A stretch of 7,359 nucleotides of DNA from Chitinophagaceae bacterium (GTDB taxonomy: Bacteria; Bacteroidota; Bacteroidia; Chitinophagales; Chitinophagaceae): positions 1 through 7,359 of the forward strand of contig JAOQAL010000819.1 in the NCBI GenBank assembly GCA_025963615.1, given 5' to 3'. Below are positions 1 through 6,192 of the stretch, piece by piece; position 1 is the first letter of the stretch, and every line of letters begins with the position of its first letter. A program made the position numbers and the translations under genes. Below the pieces are notes generated by a model. It saw nothing but the letters and a program-made list of their open reading frames with translations, did not search any database and was not told where the DNA came from.

Positions 1-532
1 TATTGAACTTTGCTCCTTTTATTACGCCGTTAACGTAGATAAATCCAACGTTTGTGTCGCTGATGTCTTTATAGCCAGTGTACTTCGAAGTATCTTTTAG
101 GTCTACTTTCCAAATATTTCCACTGTAAAGTTGCCACGCACTGGCGCGGATATTTTTGTACAGGCTGATTTGAGGGTTGTACCCAGTGCCGTATGCATCT
201 ATCGTTATTTTCTGCGTATTGTTTGCGATTTTCTCAATTGTAAAATAAAGCGTGTCCCCTCGTTTTAATAAGTAGGTAGCGCCAGGCAGCAATGTCTTCA
301 TCGTTTTCCACGGCGTTGATGATGATGTGCCGTTGTTCGTATCATTGCCGCTGCTGCTGATGTAGTACGTCGTGCCGGTGCCGAAAGTGCTCAGGCGTCC
401 AGCTATATTGCCGAAAACCCCAAAGGCACCGGCTTTAGTACAGGAAAGAAGCGTACTGGCTAAGGAGCAGATGACCAGCAACTGAATGACGTAGTTGTTT
501 TTTTGCTTTAGAAAAAGTCGTTTTGTTCTCAT
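1..532 (-). CDS. Putative lipoprotein with beta-helix-type N-terminus (partial, 3' end beyond window)
   Basis: Reading the minus strand from the ATG at 532 gives 177 uninterrupted codons to the window edge, so the C-terminus is missing. Residues 1-13 are basic (KR, K, K), 14-30 hydrophobic, and a lipobox LLSC ends at Cys31, indicating a type II signal peptide. The mature part has YYISSSGNDTNNGT (56-69), then PWKT (74-77) and LLKRGDTLYF (88-97). Aromatic-hydrophobic-S-x-x-G-N-D-x-N-x-G-T followed by PWKT and a GDT turn is the usual opening of secreted right-handed parallel beta-helix proteins, including polysaccharide lyases and some glycosidases. The catalytic region is outside the window, so enzyme class and substrate are not known. 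No other ATG in frame precedes Met78, which would lose the lipobox, so the start is firm. There is no acidic run after Cys31, so surface export versus periplasmic anchoring is open. By eye it is richer in GC than the neighbouring regulator genes. Lipoprotein: confident; beta-helix: likely; enzyme: inference. Confidence 0.8.
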   Translation of the reverse strand, partial: MRTKRLFLKQKNNYVIQLLVICSLASTLLSCTKAGAFGVFGNIAGRLSTFGTGTTYYISSSGNDTNNGTSSSTPWKTMKTLLPGATYLLKRGDTLYFTIEKIANNTQKITIDAYGTGYNPQISLYKNIRASAWQLYSGNIWKVDLKDTSKYTGYKDISDTNVGFIYVNGVIKGAKFN

Positions 533-785
533 AATTTAATTTTTTAAATGAATGGTAATGGTGAAAGTCGCGACTATATTATAAGAGCATAATGCTCAGT
601 GAATTGGGTGAAGGGTAATGCAGATTATTTTACCCATCTCTTAAATATATCCTTTCAATTTTAACAGTTATCGAGTTAGGCGTATCCCACAGCATCAAAA
701 ACCAATAGCGGGACAAAAATTAAATCGAGGAAAATTGAATTTAATACATAGCTTAGTGCGTTAGGAATATTAAAATAACTTAAAG
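533..785. other. Divergent intergenic region between the lipoprotein gene and the LacI-like GntR gene
   Basis: No credible gene is seen in these 253 bases. They must hold the promoters of both divergent genes. The half nearest the lipoprotein gene carries a run of palindromes (566-597, listed separately). A further stem GGGTAA/TTACCC lies at 613-618 and 630-635 with an 11-base loop. An 11-bp near-repeat, GTTAGGnnTAT, occurs at 675-685 and 760-770. GGTAATG occurs at 554-560 and again at 614-620. I found no clear pairing of a TTTG -33 box and a TAnnTTTG -7 box on either strand, so neither promoter can be placed. Confidence 0.6.
566..597. promoter_or_regulatory. Cluster of adjacent palindromes, candidate operator
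   Basis: Three dyads lie almost end to end. AGTCGCGACT (566-575) is a perfect 10-bp palindrome. TATATTATA (575-583) is symmetric around one central base. GAGCATAATGCTC (585-597) has perfect 6-bp arms around one base. The cluster lies 34-65 bases upstream of the ATG at 532 and about 190 bases upstream of the GntR gene at 786. That position suits an operator for the lipoprotein gene, or a folded 5' leader of its mRNA. GntR-type dimers usually bind short inverted repeats, so the adjacent regulator is the natural candidate. Binding is inference; the symmetry is seen directly. Confidence 0.35.
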
Positions 786-1799
786 ATGGGCTTGATCAAA
801 TCCAATCAATTATTAGAAAACGACCGGTATAAATTTCAACTATTGACCGATATGTTTATAAATGCCATTGAAACAGGAGCATTATTACCTGGATCCAAAA
901 TGCCATCTATGAAAACGATATCAAATATCAATTCTGTTTCGCTAGTTACGGTTTCAAGGGCTTATATGCATTTGAAAGGACAAAACTACATTGCTAATCT
1001 CCCCGGCAGGGGATTCTACGTGATTAAAAGGAATGACCGCCAACTAAAAATAGTATTGATTTTTAATAAGCTATGTTATTATAAAAAGATGATCTATGAT
1101 GGTATTGTAGAAACATTAGGGCAGCAAGCGCAGATAGAATTGCATTTACACCACTATAATAGTGATACCTTAACTGCGATCTTATTGGAACGTTTGAACT
1201 ACGATCATTTTATCATCATGCCTCATTTTGAGTATGGTTCAAATATCGACGAGTATGTTAAGGTGATCAATAGTATTGATCCTAAAAAACTTTTGTTTTT
1301 AGATAGGCGATTACCAGAAATGCATAAAAAATACAGAGGTGTTTATCAAGATTTTAAAGCAGAAGCATTTAACGCGTTGAATAGTCTGTCTGATCTTCTT
1401 ATAAAGTACGATCATTTAAAGTTATTGATCCCTACAACCAGTCATCACCCGCTTGATATTATTGATGGTGTACAGGAATATTGTACATTAAATCGTAAAT
1501 CGCTCAATGTAATATCAAAACTGAAAAATGAAGACTTGGTCCAAAGTACAGCATTCATCGTAATTGAAGAAACCGACCTAGCCGATTTGATTAAGAAAGC
1601 AGATAAGGCCGGATATCAGTTAGGAAAGGACATTGGCGTGATCTCATTAAATGAAACCATATTAAAAGAATTATTAAATATTACTACCTTTTCGACTGAC
1701 TTTAAGAGAATGGGGCAAATTGCAGCTCAGATGATCCTAAATGGTGATTTCTCCGAAATCGAAAATGGGTCTACGGTAATCAGAAGAAATTCTTTATGA
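786..1799 (+). CDS. GntR-type transcriptional regulator with LacI-like sugar-binding domain
   Basis: This 337-residue protein is probably a cytoplasmic one-component DNA-binding regulator. Residues about 14-81 form a GntR winged helix-turn-helix: PGSKMPSMKT (35-44), helix SVSLVTVSRAYMHLKGQ (50-66) and wing PGRGFYV (73-79). Residues about 87-320 look like a periplasmic-binding-protein/LacI-type sensor: alternating strands and helices starting at LKIVLIF (87-93), HFIIMP (141-146), LLFLDRR (169-175), IGVISLNE (283-290) and the late TTFSTDFKRMGQIAAQMI (300-317), which resembles the end of LacI-family sensors. This is the AraR-like architecture (GntR head on a LacI-type body) that Bacteroidota use for sugar-responsive repressors; the Bacteroides fucose regulator FucR is also assigned to the GntR family. 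The ligand is probably a mono- or oligosaccharide, but residues seen here do not identify it. No signal peptide and no aminotransferase domain, so it is not MocR-type. It is divergent from the lipoprotein gene and convergent with the UTRA regulator. No Shine-Dalgarno is visible before the ATG, as is normal in this phylum. Confidence 0.88.
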   Translation: MGLIKSNQLLENDRYKFQLLTDMFINAIETGALLPGSKMPSMKTISNINSVSLVTVSRAYMHLKGQNYIANLPGRGFYVIKRNDRQLKIVLIFNKLCYYKKMIYDGIVETLGQQAQIELHLHHYNSDTLTAILLERLNYDHFIIMPHFEYGSNIDEYVKVINSIDPKKLLFLDRRLPEMHKKYRGVYQDFKAEAFNALNSLSDLLIKYDHLKLLIPTTSHHPLDIIDGVQEYCTLNRKSLNVISKLKNEDLVQSTAFIVIEETDLADLIKKADKAGYQLGKDIGVISLNETILKELLNITTFSTDFKRMGQIAAQMILNGDFSEIENGSTVIRRNSL

Positions 1800-1812
1800 G
1801 AAATTCAGACGG

Positions 1813-1845
1813 GCGTGTTTATACGCGATGCCGTATTGGGAATAC
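1813..1845. terminator. Weak hairpins in the convergent gap, possible bidirectional terminator
   Basis: Two small stems fill the 50-base gap between the convergent regulator genes. GCGTG (1813-1817) pairs with TACGC (1822-1826), including one G-T pair, around a 4-base loop. GTATT (1833-1837) pairs perfectly with AATAC (1841-1845) around GGG. An AT-rich stretch without a real T-run follows on the plus strand. The position is right for transcripts ending from both sides, but the stems are short, so termination is only a guess. Confidence 0.25.
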
Positions 1846-1849
1846 CTAA

Positions 1850-2620
1850 TTATTTGTCCGGATTAAAAGAATAGTTTAAATTATACTCAGGGTGAGCATT
1901 AATCGCGAACTTATATTTATCGCCCCTGTAAAATGACCGTTCAATTTCGATCACTTGCTCAGACTCGCAAACAATAGCGCTATCAAGTACAAAAATAGGT
2001 ATTTGTTTTTCTACTTCGAAATTGTTCAGCGCCGAAGAGGGGTCGAGAATATCAACGCTGAGGGTTTGCTTAATATCGGATATCTTGAGTTTATATTGTG
2101 CCTCATATGTTTTGAAATAAGAGATCTCGCTTGACAAGCGATCTATCTTAGGGCATAGCTTCAAAGAAATATATCTAGTTTCATCCTTCATTAAAATATC
2201 ATCGGCGTATCTGAGCTGTCGTATTTTTAAAACAGCGCCGTCAATAATATAATGCTTACCCATAATATCAGATGATATACCATCATTCAATATATTTTTT
2301 TCAATGATGATATTTTTGGGCGTATATCCCTCTGCTATCAAACTTTCATTAAACCCCTTGCGTGTTGAACTGATAGATCCGAGCGTACGAACCAATTGGT
2401 GTTCTACCGTTCTGTTTAACACAAAGGTGCCTTTTCCTTTGATGCGCCTGGCATATCCTCTTGATTCAATGTTTAAAAGACATTTCCGTGCTGTCGTATT
2501 GCTTATTTTATAGGTGCTAATAAGTTCATTCTCTGATGGCACCTTGTCACCGGGCATTAATTCACCCTCCTTTATCCTCTTTATGATAATTTCACTAATG
2601 GCGATGAATTTGGGCTGCAT
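1850..2620 (-). CDS. GntR/HutC-family transcriptional regulator with UTRA domain
   Basis: This 256-residue protein has the length and two-part structure of HutC-subfamily GntR regulators. The winged helix-turn-helix covers about residues 3-70: PGDKVPSENEL (23-33), recognition helix region KISNTTARKCLLNIESRGY (38-56) and wing KGKGTFV (61-67). The UTRA ligand-binding domain covers about 85-245, with LKIRQLRYADD (131-141), ETRYISLKLCP (147-157), a strand-rich region around IPIFVLDSAIV (207-217), and the near-terminal RSFYRGDKYKFAI (228-240), a hallmark of UTRA domains. Known UTRA regulators sense histidine-pathway intermediates, fatty acids, or sugars and amino-sugar phosphates; the ligand here cannot be read from the sequence. 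The gene is divergent from susCD across a 260-base region with a 19-bp dyad, so it is the leading candidate for control of the transporter operon and of itself. It converges on the other GntR gene with 50 bases between stop codons. Family assignment is confident; target and ligand are inferred. Confidence 0.92.
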   Translation of the reverse strand: MQPKFIAISEIIIKRIKEGELMPGDKVPSENELISTYKISNTTARKCLLNIESRGYARRIKGKGTFVLNRTVEHQLVRTLGSISSTRKGFNESLIAEGYTPKNIIIEKNILNDGISSDIMGKHYIIDGAVLKIRQLRYADDILMKDETRYISLKLCPKIDRLSSEISYFKTYEAQYKLKISDIKQTLSVDILDPSSALNNFEVEKQIPIFVLDSAIVCESEQVIEIERSFYRGDKYKFAINAHPEYNLNYSFNPDK

Positions 2621-2654
2621 AGGTTTTAATTTGTTTAAAATTAAGAATTTATTG

Positions 2655-2662
2655 CAAAACTA
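2655..2662 (-). promoter_or_regulatory. -7 box of the UTRA regulator gene
   Basis: Read on the minus strand this is TAGTTTTG, a full match to the Bacteroidota -7 consensus TAnnTTTG. It is 34 bases before the regulator ATG, giving a leader of about 30 nucleotides or less. No TTG or TTTG lies at the expected distance upstream, so the -33 half is missing or degenerate. Dependence on an activator or a weak promoter would fit, but that is inference. Confidence 0.45.
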
Positions 2663-2709
2663 TAAAAATTGGAAACTATTGACCGACTTGGCTGACAAAG
2701 ATGGAATAT

Positions 2710-2728
2710 CATAGATTATAAATCTATG
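2710..2728. promoter_or_regulatory. 19-bp inverted repeat, candidate GntR operator
   Basis: Perfect 8-bp arms CATAGATT and AATCTATG flank ATA. Symmetry stops at the arm ends. The size (about two helical turns, short spacer) suits a GntR/HutC dimer. It lies 48 bases upstream of the regulator's -7 box and 21 bases upstream of the putative susC -33 box, so it could serve as an autoregulatory site, a susCD operator, or both. It does not match the TGGTCTAGACCA-like site of amino-sugar UTRA regulators. There is no T-run, and it is upstream of both genes, so a terminator is unlikely. Confidence 0.5.
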
Positions 2729-2749
2729 TATTTGAATCAAAAAACGGAC

Positions 2750-2782
2750 CTTGTGGTTTCGTGTTTTAGATAAATATTTTAG
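2750..2782 (+). promoter_or_regulatory. Putative susC promoter
   Basis: CTTG (2750-2753) and TATTTTAG (2775-2782) are separated by 21 bases. Compared with the Bacteroidota sigma-ABfr consensus TTTG...TAnnTTTG, each box has one mismatch. Transcription would start near 2786-2790, leaving a leader of about 90-95 nucleotides that includes the hairpin at 2820-2843. No better pair was found nearer the start codon. Confidence 0.35.
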
Positions 2783-2819
2783 CGAAGCGAATTTTTTCTT
2801 TTCGTTTCACCCCATTTGA

Positions 2820-2843
2820 TTTATGAATTGCTCTATTCATAAA
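2820..2843 (+). promoter_or_regulatory. Inverted repeat (9-bp arms) in the likely susC leader
   Basis: TTTATGAAT (2820-2828) and ATTCATAAA (2835-2843) are exact reverse complements around TGCTCT. The end is 37 bases before the susC ATG. If the promoter at 2750-2782 is right, this is a stem-loop in the 5' untranslated RNA; otherwise it may be a second protein-binding dyad. The AT-rich stem is modest in strength and is not followed by a T-run, so it does not look like an intrinsic terminator. Confidence 0.45.
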
Positions 2844-2880
2844 CCAGTTATAAGTATTCAATTATCAACACACCAAATTT

Positions 2881-5800
2881 ATGAGGAAAAAATTACGCTC
2901 AACTCAAATTAAACTCTGCTTGGTTCTTATGTTCCTTTCAGGTTTTTCGCTTTTTGCGCAAACTAAGAAAGCCGCCGAAGAAGTTTTGAAGGGAAAAGTT
3001 CTTGACGAAAAAGGGGCTGCTTTGATAGGCGCCAATGTTTCATTAAAAGGAACCACCAGAGGTACAGCAACAGACATCAATGGCGCATTCACTCTTAACT
3101 TACCAAGCGCTCCTAATCAGATCTTGGTCGTAACTTTTCTGGGCTACCAACGCTACGAAGTGATCGTTGGTAATACCAGAACCTTCGAGATCCGGATGAA
3201 ACCAAATCCGGGAAACCTTGATGAAGTGGTAGTTATTGGTTATGCTTCCGTAAAAAGACGTGACTTAACCGGATCTGTATCTTCAATTAGTGCGGATGAT
3301 CTAAAAGACATTCCGGTAAATTCTGTAGCGGCAGCAATTACAGGCCGGCTTGCCGGTGTTCAGGTTACTACTTCCGAAGGAGGGCCGGGCGCGGATGCTA
3401 AGATCGCGATCCGGGGTGGAGGGTCAATAACGCAGGATAACAGTCCACTTTATATTATTGACGGTATACAGGTAGAAAGTGGCTTAACGGGCATTTCACC
3501 ACAAGATATCCAATCAATCGATGTTCTGAAAGATGCGTCTGCGACTGCCATTTATGGTGCCAGGGGCGCTAACGGTGTAATTATAATAACAACGAAAAGC
3601 GGCAAGGATATGCCTACCGTAATCAGCCTGAACTCTTTTGTCGGCATTAACAAATTTGTTAAACAGTTGAGTGTTATGAATCCTTACGATTATGTCACCT
3701 ATCAGTATGAAAGAAGCAGGGGGAATGGTAGCGATAGCGTTAGCTTTGCCTCAATCTTTGGAAACGATTATGCTGCCCTATCCAGATTTAAAAATACTCC
3801 GGCAATTAACTGGCAGCAGCAGGTTTTTGGCCGTAATGCTTTAATGCAAACCAACAACGTTTCAGCTACGGGGGGTACAAAAACGGCTACGTTTAACCTG
3901 AGTTTGACAAAAAATATCGAAGAGGGGGTGATGATCGCTTCCAAATTGGATAGAAATATCTTAAATTTTCGATTTGATCAAACTGCAAGCAGTAGGCTGA
4001 AGATAGGTTTGAACGTAAGGATTTTGGATCAAACATCTTATGGTGCAGGCGTTAGTGCCGCTGGTTCAACGTCGTTTTCAACATTACGGCATACTGTGAG
4101 ATATCAACCGCTGATAACAAATACAAATGTTGGGATAGATGACTATGATCCTTCATATTATGCGCAAACAAATTCAGGCGGTTTTGGGGTCTATTTAATC
4201 AACCCTGTAGCATTAACGAATGCTATGTACCGAAAGAATCATACAACTCAAGCCAACATCGGGGGGACCATTAATTATCGGCTTACCGATTTCATGTCAT
4301 TTACTTCTACCCCAAGTTACAGTATCAGTAATGTAAGAAACGACTCTTTTGATGATTACATCACTCCAAATGCGTTTGGGAACGGGAATAGCCAGCCATT
4401 GGTATTAGTTAATACACCCGTAAGTCAAACCATCGATGTTACCAATATTCTAAATTTTACGAATAGTAAATTTAAAGGTAAATTCAATAGGGATAATTCT
4501 ATTAGCTTATTGCTTGGAGAAGAAACTTATCACGTTACATTAAGACAAGTGAACCAAGGCTACCGTTACTTCCCGGTTGGAATAACACCGGAACAAGCTT
4601 TAGGTCAGTTGAATTTGGGTACACCAAGAGTTGGTTATCCTATCACACTGGATGCAGAAAATAAAACCGCTTCGTTTTTTGGCAGGGCCAGTTATAATTA
4701 CAAAAGTAAGTACTTAGCCACTTTCACGATGCGGGCAGACGGATCTACCAAATTTGCTCCGGAGAACAGATGGGGCTATTTCCCTTCGGGAGCCTTGGCA
4801 TGGAAGTTTTATGAAGAGCCTTTCATGAAAAAAATCAACTTCGTTTCCGATGCAAAGTTAAGGATTAGTTATGGCGAGTCTGGGAATAACCGTATCGGAG
4901 ATTTTCTTTACACATCCAACTTTATCACTACAGCGTTCCCTTACGGGTTAAATGAGCAACTGGTTTCCAGTTACACTGCACTTACTTTAGCCAATCCCAG
5001 GTTAAAGTGGGAAACAACCGTTTCTAAAAATCTCGGACTTGATTTGGGCTTCTTTGCAAATCGATTCCAGGTTACTGTTGATGCTTATCAAAATGATGTG
5101 CGGGATCTTCTGATCAATGTGCCTATTCCTTCAAGTTCCGGCTATGCAACGCAATTGCAAAATGTAGGCACAACACGTAACAGGGGGCTTGAAATTCAGC
5201 TTACCGGGCGACTCATCAATGCAAAGTCATTCTCATGGTCAACAAACTTTAACATATCCTTTAACAGGAACACGGTACTTGCGCTATCTACCTACCAAAA
5301 TTCGTACACGGTATCTTCCGGCTGGGGATATTCCGGGAAATTGGATGATTTCATAGTGAAAGTAGGCTCCCCGGTTGGCTCTATGTACGGCTTTGTAGAA
5401 GATGGCTTCTATAGCTTGGACGACTTTAACTATAATACAACTACTCATGTATATACCTTAAAAGCGGGAGTTCCAACGGACGTATCAATTGTTGGTATCC
5501 CTCAGCCAGGATCATTAAAACTCAAAGACCTGAATGGTGACGGTAAAGTGGATGCCGATCACGACCGCCAGATTATAGGCAATTCCACACCAAAATTTAG
5601 CGGAGGTATCAACCAAACATTTCGTTATAAGAATTTTGACCTGAGCATATTTGCCAATTTTGTTTATGGCAATAGTATTATGAATGCAAACAAAGTGGAG
5701 TTCACCAACGGATTTATCCCTTATGAAAACTTGTTGACAAATATGAACGATCGCTGGAGAACAGTAGATGCCAACGGAAATGTTTTGCAGGGATTAGCAA

Positions 5801-6180
5801 CTGTGGGTGGCCAGCAGGTGGTTATTGGTGCAGCTCCGGAGGTATTGGCTGCGGCAAATAAAGATGCAAAAATATGGCAACCTGTAAAGGGTACAGCAGG
5901 TGCATTTGCCCTAACATCATGGGGGATTGAAGATGGATCTTTCTTAAGAATAAATAATATAACCATGGGTTACACTTTGCCAGATCCTTTTCTGTCTAAA
6001 TTTAAGATCAAAGGAGTAAGGATTTACGGTACAGTCAATAATGTGGCCATCCTGACAAAATACACCGGATATGATCCGGAAGTAAATGTCACAGGGTCTA
6101 ATCCGGTTACTCAAGGTGTGGATTACTCAGCATACCCGCGTAGCAGGACTTTCATTTTGGGTGTCAATGTTAAACTTTAA
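2881..6180 (+). CDS. SusC/RagA-family TonB-dependent outer-membrane transporter
   Basis: This 1099-residue protein is a complete SusC-type transporter that imports glycan fragments (or, in some relatives, peptides) across the outer membrane with TonB energy. Residues 1-26 form a Sec signal peptide, with cleavage likely after Ala26 (LFA-Q). A carboxypeptidase-regulatory-like domain follows (about 37-107: GKVLDEKGAALIGANV, then GTATDINGAF). The TonB-box region is DEVVVIGY (114-121). The plug domain (about 123-241) has LTGSVSSI, LAGVQV, IRGGGS, PLYIIDG and DVLKDASATAIYGARGANGV, all typical of the family. The rest is a 22-strand-type barrel ending in RTFILGVNVKL, with the C-terminal hydrophobic residue needed for barrel assembly. 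An EF-hand-like loop DLNGDGKVD lies at 883-891. No STN domain lies between signal peptide and regulatory-like domain, so signalling to an anti-sigma factor is not expected. susD follows after 12 bases, clearly an operon. ATG 2881 is chosen because it begins the signal peptide. Family certain; substrate unknown. Confidence 0.97.
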   Translation: MRKKLRSTQIKLCLVLMFLSGFSLFAQTKKAAEEVLKGKVLDEKGAALIGANVSLKGTTRGTATDINGAFTLNLPSAPNQILVVTFLGYQRYEVIVGNTRTFEIRMKPNPGNLDEVVVIGYASVKRRDLTGSVSSISADDLKDIPVNSVAAAITGRLAGVQVTTSEGGPGADAKIAIRGGGSITQDNSPLYIIDGIQVESGLTGISPQDIQSIDVLKDASATAIYGARGANGVIIITTKSGKDMPTVISLNSFVGINKFVKQLSVMNPYDYVTYQYERSRGNGSDSVSFASIFGNDYAALSRFKNTPAINWQQQVFGRNALMQTNNVSATGGTKTATFNLSLTKNIEEGVMIASKLDRNILNFRFDQTASSRLKIGLNVRILDQTSYGAGVSAAGSTSFSTLRHTVRYQPLITNTNVGIDDYDPSYYAQTNSGGFGVYLINPVALTNAMYRKNHTTQANIGGTINYRLTDFMSFTSTPSYSISNVRNDSFDDYITPNAFGNGNSQPLVLVNTPVSQTIDVTNILNFTNSKFKGKFNRDNSISLLLGEETYHVTLRQVNQGYRYFPVGITPEQALGQLNLGTPRVGYPITLDAENKTASFFGRASYNYKSKYLATFTMRADGSTKFAPENRWGYFPSGALAWKFYEEPFMKKINFVSDAKLRISYGESGNNRIGDFLYTSNFITTAFPYGLNEQLVSSYTALTLANPRLKWETTVSKNLGLDLGFFANRFQVTVDAYQNDVRDLLINVPIPSSSGYATQLQNVGTTRNRGLEIQLTGRLINAKSFSWSTNFNISFNRNTVLALSTYQNSYTVSSGWGYSGKLDDFIVKVGSPVGSMYGFVEDGFYSLDDFNYNTTTHVYTLKAGVPTDVSIVGIPQPGSLKLKDLNGDGKVDADHDRQIIGNSTPKFSGGINQTFRYKNFDLSIFANFVYGNSIMNANKVEFTNGFIPYENLLTNMNDRWRTVDANGNVLQGLATVGGQQVVIGAAPEVLAAANKDAKIWQPVKGTAGAFALTSWGIEDGSFLRINNITMGYTLPDPFLSKFKIKGVRIYGTVNNVAILTKYTGYDPEVNVTGSNPVTQGVDYSAYPRSRTFILGVNVKL

Positions 6181-6192
6181 TTTAAAAAACTC

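Larger units (their letters stand above)
2621..2880. other. Divergent control region between the UTRA regulator gene and susC
   Basis: These 260 AT-rich bases hold no credible gene. The visible elements, from the regulator side, are a -7 box for the regulator gene (2655-2662), a 19-bp dyad (2710-2728), a possible susC promoter (2750-2782) and a hairpin close to the susC start (2820-2843). Both transcription units are probably controlled from here. The dyad lies between the two candidate promoters, which would let one bound regulator act on both. Confidence 0.7.

Noticed and set aside
2304..2714. Two plus-strand open frames of 69 and 66 codons
   Set aside because: They lie mainly opposite the UTRA regulator gene, whose protein is clearly conserved, and their translations resemble no family.
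2742..2764. Imperfect dyad overlapping the putative susC -33 box
   Set aside because: Only seven of eleven positions pair around the centre, so it is no better than chance in AT-rich DNA.
2784..2806. Small inverted repeat GCGAA...TTCGT before susC, considered as a terminator
   Set aside because: The stem is four to five bases with a large loop, and its position within a leader region makes termination unlikely.
2904..3092. Minus-strand open frame of 62 codons inside the start of susC
   Set aside because: It is antisense to the signal peptide and regulatory-like domain of SusC; no start signal or recognisable protein.
5721..5966. Minus-strand open frame of 81 codons inside susC
   Set aside because: Fully antisense to the conserved end of the SusC barrel; the translation is low in recognisable features.
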